A DNA stretch of 64,000 nucleotides from Tessaracoccus rhinocerotis (GTDB taxonomy: Bacteria; Actinomycetota; Actinomycetes; Propionibacteriales; Propionibacteriaceae). Where the stretch lies: positions 186,001-250,000 of the forward strand of contig NZ_VKKG01000006.1 in assembly GCF_007197885.1 (NCBI RefSeq), written 5' to 3'. Position 1 is the stretch's first letter; each line of letters begins with the position of its first letter. The notes below the pieces were generated by a model. It was not told the origin of the DNA and did not search any database. It saw only the letters and a program-made list of their open reading frames with translations. Shown here one piece after another: positions 58,435 through 64,000 of the stretch. A program made the translations under genes and the position numbers.

Positions 58435-59888
58435 GGTGTCTCCTTCTTGGCGGGTGCGGCGGCACGCCACAGGTGCATGGACAGGTAGCTGCGCCAGGGG
58501 GCCACCCTGGCGGCCCAGGCGGTGAGCGACTTGGGGTCGTGGGGGATGCCCGTGCGGGCGGCGCCCGAGCGGAGGGCCAGGTCGCCAGCGAGGAGGACGT
58601 CCGGATCGCCCAGCACGCGCATGCGGACGTAGTCGGCGGTCCAGGGGCCGATGCCGCGGCGCCCCAGCAGGAGCGTGCGCTGCTCGACGGGGTCATCGGC
58701 GTTGCCGAGGGACAGTTCGCCGGAGACCAGCGCGGCGGCGGTCTCCGTGATGGCGCGGATCCGCGCGGCCGGTCCGGTCAGGACGTCGGAGCCACGCTCG
58801 GCGATGTCGGCCATCGACGGGAACAGCCGCCGGTTCGTGCCGGCGACGGTGACCTCCCGGCCCAGCGCCGCCACCAGACGGCTGAGGTGCGTGCGCGCGG
58901 CGGCCACGGAGATCTGTTGCCCCACCATCGCGCGCACCAGGAGTTCCTGCGGGTCGACGACGCCGGGGAGCCGGATCCCCGGCGTGGCCGCCACGAGCGG
59001 GGCCAGTTCCGGGTGGGCTGCCAATGCCACGTCCACGGCCTGCGGGTCGGCGTCGAGGTCGAACAACCGGCGGACCCGGGCGACCAGCGTGGCCAGGTCG
59101 TCGAGGTGCTCGAGCTGGGCCTCCAGGCGCAGCCCGTCGGCGACGGCCAGCCGGAACCACCCGGTTCCCGAGGGCAGCTGCAGCGTGCGCTCGAAGGAGG
59201 TCGCGTCGCCCGCCTCCACGCCGTCGAGGGCGCGAGCGGCCAGCCACGCGAACAGGCCGGAGTGGTCGAAGGGTTCGCGAACCGGCAGCGCGAGAGTGAG
59301 CCCGGCCGGCGCGGTGCGGCCGCGACGCGTGGCCCGCAGCTGCGTGGGCGTCAGGTCGTAGACCTCGCGGATGGTGTCGTTGAACTGGCGCACGCTGGTG
59401 AAGCCGGAGGAGAAGGCGACGTCGGTCGCGCTCAGGTCCGTGCCCACCAGCAGCAGCCGGGCGGTGTTGGCTCGCTGGGCGCGGGCCAGTGCGAGGGGAC
59501 CGGCGCCCAGTTCCGCCGCAAGCAGCCGTGTCAGGTGGCGGGGCGAGTAGCCCAGCCGGGCCGACAGGCCGGGGACACCCTCGCGTTCCACCACGCCGTC
59601 GGAGATGAGCCGCATGGCCCTGGCGACGGCGTCGCCCCGCAGGTTCCACTCCGGTGAGCCCGGTGCGGCCTCGGGGAGGCAGCGCTTGCAGGCGCGGTAG
59701 CCGGCCTCGTGCGCGGCGGCGCTGGTTGCGAAGAACGTGACGTTGGCGGGCTTCGGGGTGCGGGCGGGGCAGCTCGGGCGGCAGTAGATGCCCGTGGAGC
59801 GGACGGCCGTCACGAACTGGCCGTCGAAGCGGGTGTCCCGGGCGGAGATCGCCCGGTACCGCTCTTCGAAGCCCGGTCGCTGTGTCAT
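58431..59888 (-). CDS. Ada-AlkA fusion: methyl-phosphotriester-sensing regulator and 3-methyladenine glycosylase
   Basis: The 485-residue protein has an N-terminal Ada zinc domain with Cys in [23 protein letters not shown] and [10 protein letters not shown], an AraC HTH ([28 protein letters not shown]) and a C-terminal AlkA glycosylase (Hh[41 protein letters not shown] with the catalytic Asp). It should sense alkylated phosphates, switch on repair genes and remove alkylated bases. It forms an operon with ogt. ATG 59888 is preferred to GTG 59897. Confidence 0.92.
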   Translation of the reverse strand: MTQRPGFEERYRAISARDTRFDGQFVTAVRSTGIYCRPSCPARTPKPANVTFFATSAAAHEAGYRACKRCLPEAAPGSPEWNLRGDAVARAMRLISDGVVEREGVPGLSARLGYSPRHLTRLLAAELGAGPLALARAQRANTARLLLVGTDLSATDVAFSSGFTSVRQFNDTIREVYDLTPTQLRATRRGRTAPAGLTLALPVREPFDHSGLFAWLAARALDGVEAGDATSFERTLQLPSGTGWFRLAVADGLRLEAQLEHLDDLATLVARVRRLFDLDADPQAVDVALAAHPELAPLVAATPGIRLPGVVDPQELLVRAMVGQQISVAAARTHLSRLVAALGREVTVAGTNRRLFPSMADIAERGSDVLTGPAARIRAITETAAALVSGELSLGNADDPVEQRTLLLGRRGIGPWTADYVRMRVLGDPDVLLAGDLALRSGAARTGIPHDPKSLTAWAARVAPWRSYLSMHLWRAAAPAKKETP

Positions 59889-59992
59889 GGATCCCACTCT
59901 GGCACGCCCGCGGGGCGCGCACTAGCGGGTTTCGGACATGACTGTGCGGACGTGTTGGGCCGCGCTGCCGGTCGGATGGAGGTCGGTGTGGC

Positions 59993-60004
59993 TAGTCTTG
60001 CCGC
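59993..60004 (+). promoter_or_regulatory. Leaderless promoter -10 (TAGTCT + 6 nt + ATG)
   Basis: TAGTCT (59993-59998) is followed by TGCCGC and ATG 60005. Confidence 0.55.
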
Positions 60005-60805
60005 ATGCGGGTGCGCGAGGACATCAAGAGCTGGCTGACGGACATGGATGGTGTGCTCGTCCACGAGAGCCATGCGCTCCCCGGTGCGCAGGAACTGATC
60101 CGGCAGTGGACCGAGGACGGCACCGAGTACCTCGTGCTCACCAACAACTCCATCTACACCCCGCGCGACCTGGCCGCCCGGCTGCGCGCCTCGGGCCTCG
60201 ACGTCCCCGAGGAGCGGATTTGGACCTCCGCCCTCGCGACGGCGGACTTCGTGGCGTCGCAGAAGCCGGGAGGATCGGCGTACGTGATCGGCGAGGCCGG
60301 CATGATCACCGCCCTCCACGAGCGCGGCTTTATCATGACCGACCGTGACCCCGACTTCGTCATCGTCGGCGAGACGCGCACCTACTCGTTCGAGCAGGTG
60401 ACCACCGCCATCCGCCTGATCGCCGCCGGCGCCCGCTTCGTCGTGACCAACCCCGACGCGACCGGTCCCAGTGCCGACGGGATCCTGCCCGCCACCGGCG
60501 CCATCGCCGCACTGATGACCAAGGCGACGGGGCTGCTCCCGTACGTCGTCGGCAAGCCGAACCCGATGATGTTCCGCTCCGCGCTCAACAAGATCGGGGC
60601 GCACTCCGAGGAGACGGGGATGATCGGTGACCGCATGGACACCGACATCGTCGCCGGCATGGAGGCCGGCCTGCACACCGTGCTGGTGCTGACCGGCATC
60701 GCAACGCGCGAGAACATCCAGACATTCCCCTTCCGGCCCGTGGAGATCCTCGACGGCGTGTACGAGCTCGTCCGGGACTACAGCCCCGGGGCCCCCGACG
60801 CCTAG
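60005..60805 (+). CDS. HAD-IIA family phosphatase (NagD-like)
   Basis: The 266-residue protein has HAD motifs: WLTDMDGVLVHES (nucleophile and acid Asp), VLTNNSIYTPRDLAARL (second motif Thr/Asn), GKPNPMMFRSALNKIG (Lys) and MIGDRMDTDIVAGMEAGL. The NagD-type cap lies between. It dephosphorylates small metabolites, perhaps nucleotides or sugar phosphates. Confidence 0.9.
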   Translation: MRVREDIKSWLTDMDGVLVHESHALPGAQELIRQWTEDGTEYLVLTNNSIYTPRDLAARLRASGLDVPEERIWTSALATADFVASQKPGGSAYVIGEAGMITALHERGFIMTDRDPDFVIVGETRTYSFEQVTTAIRLIAAGARFVVTNPDATGPSADGILPATGAIAALMTKATGLLPYVVGKPNPMMFRSALNKIGAHSEETGMIGDRMDTDIVAGMEAGLHTVLVLTGIATRENIQTFPFRPVEILDGVYELVRDYSPGAPDA

Positions 60806-60882
60806 CCGGCGCGCAATTCGCCCACCAGAGCGGACCATCTGGGAGAATGTGGACAAGCTTTCCGACGTCGCAAAGGACACCA

Positions 60883-61344
60883 ATGGCTGGCTGGCCCCAA
60901 CTCCAGACCGCACTCGCCGCGGCACTCGCCTCGCTCAACCCCGGGGGGAACCTCGTGGTGACGAAGGCGTCGCCGGAGGTGCGGATGCAGTTCTCGGTCT
61001 CGCCCGAAGGTGACCAGTTGCACGCGGAGGTCACCAACGGCACCGCCGACGACGACCGCCTGCCCGGCCGCGGGTGGGAGCTCTGCGACGCTTGGGGTGG
61101 CGTCTGGCGTCGCTCCACCGTCTGGCCCGCCACGACGGAGCAGGTCACCGAAACCGTGACCGAGGCGGCATTCGTGGTCCGCGGCCTGTGGGGCAACCCT
61201 CGGCCGGAGGGGTTCGGCTACCTCGCTTGGGAGGAGCCGGCGCCGGCGCCCGCGTGGCAGTTCTGGAAGTCGGCGAAGGAGAAGCCGCTGACGTTCCCGG
61301 ACCTGGGCCTGCCCAAGGCACCCGAACCCGACCCGAACTCCTGA
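60883..61344 (+). CDS. TY-Chap-like domain protein
   Basis: The 153-residue protein reads WPQLQTALAAALASLNPGGNLVVTKASPEVRMQFSVSPEGDQLHAEVTNGTADDDRL and ends in a Pro-rich tail. The sequence EVTNxxxxxxxRL...GWELCDAWG...WRRS resembles the C-terminal part of the ADP-ribosylglycohydrolase at 12457 (CEVTSNRFLPEDRRLTTQGEQALRDLGF...NWW). I assign both with caution to the TY-Chap group, small domains predicted to act as chaperone-like partners. ATG 60883 follows AAAGGAC; an ATG at 60847 is possible. Confidence 0.55.
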   Translation: MAGWPQLQTALAAALASLNPGGNLVVTKASPEVRMQFSVSPEGDQLHAEVTNGTADDDRLPGRGWELCDAWGGVWRRSTVWPATTEQVTETVTEAAFVVRGLWGNPRPEGFGYLAWEEPAPAPAWQFWKSAKEKPLTFPDLGLPKAPEPDPNS

Positions 61345-61438
61345 CCCACAGCGCCAGCCACATGAGAGTTCTCTAATCCCACGCTCCGGCGGGCCTAATG
61401 TTCGGCCGGTTGACTGGAGCATGTCGAAGGAGGAGACG

Positions 61439-61912
61439 ATGTCACCAGCCAAGAGAACGGTCACCTGGGTCGCTGCTGGCGCGCTCGGACTGGTGGTCGT
61501 CCTGGGCGGAGTGATCGCATCGGTCGCCAGCCCGGGCGACGACGGCGAGCGCGAGCCCGCGATCACCATCGCGCCCAGTTCCGTCCCCAGCAGCGCGTCG
61601 CCCAGCGAGTCCGCTGACCCGGCAACCAACTCCCCGACGCCCAGCCCCACGGCCACGCCGACGACCTCGGCGCCGACGACCACCCCGCCGGCCGCCACCG
61701 CGCCGGCCAACACACCGCCGCCGCCGGCACCGCAGACGACGAAAGCGGCGCCGCCGGCCAAACAGCCGGTCAAGCAGCCGGTGCAGCAGCCGGTCAAGCA
61801 GGTCCCACCGCCGCCGCCCGTGCAGGCCGACGACGACGACGATGACGACGACTGGGACGAACGCGATGACGACGATGATGACTACGACGACGATGACGAC
61901 GATGACGACTGA
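61439..61912 (+). CDS. Membrane-anchored Ser/Thr/Pro-rich protein with poly-Asp tail
   Basis: The 157-residue protein has one membrane helix (TWVAAGALGLVVVLGGVIASVAS), then Ser/Thr/Pro/Ala sequence, KQPVKQPVQQPVKQ repeats and a C-terminal run in which about 25 of the last 31 residues are Asp. The outside part could span the wall; the acidic tail could bind Ca2+ or other cations (inference). AAGGAGGAG lies before ATG 61439. It is followed by a terminator. Confidence 0.75.
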   Translation: MSPAKRTVTWVAAGALGLVVVLGGVIASVASPGDDGEREPAITIAPSSVPSSASPSESADPATNSPTPSPTATPTTSAPTTTPPAATAPANTPPPPAPQTTKAAPPAKQPVKQPVQQPVKQVPPPPPVQADDDDDDDDWDERDDDDDDYDDDDDDDD

Positions 61913-61939
61913 CTCGTCCAGCGTCTGACCCCCTGAACG

Positions 61940-61970
61940 GCTGCCCCGGTGTCCCCCGCGCCGGGGCAGC
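61940..61970. terminator. 10-bp hairpin terminator
   Basis: GCTGCCCCGG (61940-61949) and CCGGGGCAGC (61961-61970) pair exactly across 11 nt. TCCTTGTTG follows, a weak T-rich tail. Confidence 0.7.
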
Positions 61971-61990
61971 TCCTTGTTGAAACACCATGT

Positions 61991-62013
61991 TTACGTAACC
62001 ATTCCTGTGTTAC
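61991..62013. promoter_or_regulatory. Operator-like palindromes upstream of the GH30 gene
   Basis: TTACGTAA (61991-61998) is a perfect 8-bp palindrome, and GTAAC (61995-61999) with GTTAC (62009-62013) forms a second inverted repeat. The spot is AT-rich and 48 bp before the GH30 start. Confidence 0.45.
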
Positions 62014-62060
62014 CGTGCACGCGGCAGCTACTTCCGGACTCAACGATGAGGGGAAATCGA

Positions 62061-64000
62061 ATGCGCGTGAACAAGGGGACCAGGGTCGGTGCGCTCCTGG
62101 CCACGACGGCGATGGTGACCGCCGGTTTCGTCACCTCCCAGACCTCGGCGGCAGCGCCGGGCGACGACGTGGGCAGCGCGCCCGACGTCACCATCACCGT
62201 CGATCCCAGTTACGCCAACCCCGACTTCGAGGGCTGGGGCACCTCCCTGATCTGGTTCGCCAACGCCACGGGCGACTACCCCGACGAGGTCCGCGAGGCG
62301 CTCTACGAGCTGGTCTTCGGCCAGGAGGGCCTCAGGCTGAACATTGCCCGCTACAACGTCGGCGGCGGAAACGCGCCCGACGTCACCGACTACCTGCGCG
62401 CCGGCGGCGCCGTCGAGGGCTGGTGGCAGGCGCCGGAGGGCACCACCCGCGCGGACAAGGACTGGTGGGACCCGAACAACCCCGAGCACTGGAACGAAGA
62501 CGCCGATGCCACCCAGCGCTGGTGGGTGGAACGCATCAAGGGCGACATCACGCACTGGGAGGCGTTCTCCAACTCGCCGCCGTGGTTCCAGACCGTCTCC
62601 GGCTACACCTCCGGGGGCTTCAACTCCAGCGCCGAGCAGATCAGGGCCGAGTCAGTCGAGGACTTCGCGGCCTACATGCTCGGCGTGGTGGAGCGGCTCG
62701 AGGACGCCCACGGCATCTCCGTCGACACCATCGACCCGCTCAACGAGCCCAACACCAACTACTGGGGAACCACCCTGGTGGACGGGGAGCCCGTGGGCGG
62801 CCGCCAGGAGGGCGCCCACGTCGGTCCGGCCAGGCAGGCCGAGATCCTGGACGCGCTCGCGGCCGGACTCGCTTCGGCGGATACCAGCACCGATGCCGTC
62901 ATCTCCGCCATGGACGAGACCAACCCGGGCACCTTCGCCACCAACTGGCGCGCCTACGACGAGCAGACCCGCGCCGCCGTCAGCCAGTTGAACGTCCACA
63001 CCTACGGCACGAACGGCCGCACCAGCGTGCGCGACATCGCCAAGATCGAAAACAAGCCGCTTTGGATGAGCGAGGTGGGCGGCAACTGGGGCGTGGGCCA
63101 GGACTTCGTGTCCATGGACCCGGGGCTCGGGCTGGCGCAGCACGTCGTCGACGACCTGCGGCTCCTCGAACCGGACGCCTGGGTGTTCTGGCAGCCCGTC
63201 GAGGACTTCGACAACATGGCCCCCGGCGGCGAGTCGGAACTGGGCATGAACTGGGGCTCCATCCAGCTGCCGTTCGACTGCACCGACACCGACACGCTCG
63301 AGACCTGCTCGATCCACACCAACTCGAAGTACGACACCGTGCGCAACTTCACCCACTACATCGAGCCCGGCTCCACCCTCGTGGCCACCGACGACGCCGA
63401 CACAGTGGCGGCGGTCAACGCCTCCGGCGAGGGCGCCTCCGTGGTGCACGTGAACCCGAGCGCCGCCGAGCGGACCGTGAGGCTGGACCTCACCGGGTTC
63501 GCCGACGTCGCGGGCGCCACCGTGACGCCCGTGGTCACCACCGAGTCCTCACCGCTGGTGGCGGGCGAACCCGTCGCGGTGGTCGACGGCGTCGCCGACC
63601 TCTTGGTCCCCGCCCGTTCCGTGGTGACGTTCGAGGTGTCCGCGGTCTCCGGCATCGACGAGTCCGTCGCCCTCGGGCAGGAGGGCCACCTGTACCGGGT
63701 GGTCGGCACCCAGTCGGGCCGCGCGCTCGCCGACGGCCGCACCATCGAGGACGTCGACTCCTCCGACGCGTCCCAGGCCTGGTATCTCGAGCGCGTCTCC
63801 GGCGGCTTCACCAACAACGCCGCCTACACGCTCACCTCCGCCGCCGGGCAGGTCCTCACGTCCGACGACGGCGCCACCGAGTGGATTCTCTCCACCCCCG
63901 GCGACGGCACGTTCACCCTCGTCAACGCGCTGGACGAGCAGGTGTTGGAGGTCGGCAACCAGAACACGGCCGCCGGCTCCGACGTCACGATGTGGCAGCC
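62061..64000 (+). CDS. Secreted GH30 glycosidase with ricin-type trefoil domain (3' end outside window)
   Basis: The first 646 codons are present. Residues 1-32 are a signal peptide (ALLATTAMVTAGFVTSQTSAAA). The catalytic barrel shows FEGWGTSLIWFANATGDYP, acid/base Glu in DTIDPLNEPNTNYWGT and nucleophile Glu in LWMSEVGGNWG, as in GH30. The segment WEAFSNSPPWFQTVSGYTSGGF resembles GH30 galactanase-type members; xylanase or beta-1,6-galactanase are both possible. After a beta domain, a trefoil lectin-like part starts near residue 540 (HLYRVVGTQSGRALADG). It ends beyond the window. It would act outside the cell before uptake by the ABC systems. Confidence 0.88.
   Translation, partial: MRVNKGTRVGALLATTAMVTAGFVTSQTSAAAPGDDVGSAPDVTITVDPSYANPDFEGWGTSLIWFANATGDYPDEVREALYELVFGQEGLRLNIARYNVGGGNAPDVTDYLRAGGAVEGWWQAPEGTTRADKDWWDPNNPEHWNEDADATQRWWVERIKGDITHWEAFSNSPPWFQTVSGYTSGGFNSSAEQIRAESVEDFAAYMLGVVERLEDAHGISVDTIDPLNEPNTNYWGTTLVDGEPVGGRQEGAHVGPARQAEILDALAAGLASADTSTDAVISAMDETNPGTFATNWRAYDEQTRAAVSQLNVHTYGTNGRTSVRDIAKIENKPLWMSEVGGNWGVGQDFVSMDPGLGLAQHVVDDLRLLEPDAWVFWQPVEDFDNMAPGGESELGMNWGSIQLPFDCTDTDTLETCSIHTNSKYDTVRNFTHYIEPGSTLVATDDADTVAAVNASGEGASVVHVNPSAAERTVRLDLTGFADVAGATVTPVVTTESSPLVAGEPVAVVDGVADLLVPARSVVTFEVSAVSGIDESVALGQEGHLYRVVGTQSGRALADGRTIEDVDSSDASQAWYLERVSGGFTNNAAYTLTSAAGQVLTSDDGATEWILSTPGDGTFTLVNALDEQVLEVGNQNTAAGSDVTMWQ

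Noticed and set aside
1-64000. CRISPR arrays, tRNA, rRNA, transposases, integrases
   Set aside because: I looked for regular spaced repeats, cloverleaf-like CCA-end patterns and transposase or integrase motifs and found none I could support.

Overview
The window is high-GC bacterial DNA, densely coded on both strands. It fits an actinobacterium, most likely a member of or relative of the Propionibacteriaceae (Tessaracoccus-like); this placement is inferred from gene content and style, not from a marker gene. Supporting signs are the strong G/C third-position bias, an F420/FMN-type LLM oxidoreductase beside a GH13 enzyme, DUF5997, panCDB, a PadR regulator, and many genes whose -10 box (TAGGAT, TAGCCT, TACCCT and similar) lies 6-8 nt before the start codon, the actinobacterial leaderless pattern. 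I saw no rRNA, tRNA, CRISPR array, transposase or phage gene.

Layout. 1-1.85 kb: the end of a sugar ABC permease, a secreted CAP-domain protein and a metallophosphoesterase. 2-3.35 kb: an anchored beta-propeller-like protein. 3.4-8.7 kb: a sugar locus with a LacI-type operator, binding protein, two permeases and a GH127 beta-L-arabinofuranosidase. 8.8-12.5 kb: small regulators (DUF5997, a LysR-like effector domain without HTH, a LysR regulator) and a nucleotidyltransferase. 12.5-20.3 kb: ADP-ribosylglycohydrolase, folE, a frameshifted DoxX-like gene with a divergent ArsR-like regulator, a Nudix/NrtR-like regulator, large-subunit catalase, an SDR and a flavin-reductase-fold protein. 20.3-27.5 kb: a GH13 enzyme, LLM oxidoreductase, FAD oxidoreductase, Cys-rich copper protein, NERD/UvrD-like helicase and DUF4349 lipoprotein. 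27.6-29.7 kb: panC-panD-panB.

29.8-37.2 kb: an NlpC/P60 cell-wall protein, then a compact RiPP cluster that I read as a lasso peptide system. It holds a PqqD-like leader-binding protein (B1), a 41-residue precursor (A), an unusually short cyclase with no amidotransferase domain (C), a leader peptidase (B2), an HPr-kinase-like protein (K), a divergent nucleotidyltransferase (N) and an ABC exporter (D). The precursor has Y, P, L and T at leader positions -17, -14, -12 and -2, Asp at core positions 8 and 9, and a C-terminal Ser that could be the target of the kinase. This is the most interesting part of the window.

37.6-49.3 kb: a glucuronoxylan or oligosaccharide locus with a LacI-type operator, an LplB/YtcP-type transporter and binding protein, GH39 beta-xylosidase, GH42 beta-galactosidase, a DUF624 membrane protein, and GH67 alpha-glucuronidase on the opposite strand. 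A GH30 enzyme with a trefoil lectin domain starts at 62.06 kb and runs off the end. Together these genes suggest growth on plant cell-wall glycans: secreted GH30, uptake of oligomers, then intracellular removal of glucuronic acid, xylose, galactose and arabinose. 49.3-52.5 kb: an osmoprotectant ABC operon. 52.5-62 kb: TrhO, DUF4031, a PadR regulator with a palindromic operator, a sirtuin, a two-component pair, DNA alkylation repair (ogt, Ada-AlkA), a HAD phosphatase, a TY-Chap-like protein and a poly-Asp-tailed protein.

A REP-like hairpin repeat occurs at 1.85 kb (intergenic) and 42.65 kb (inside the GH39 gene, in frame). Two genes, DoxX-like and ADP-ribosylglycohydrolase, appear frameshifted in this sequence.
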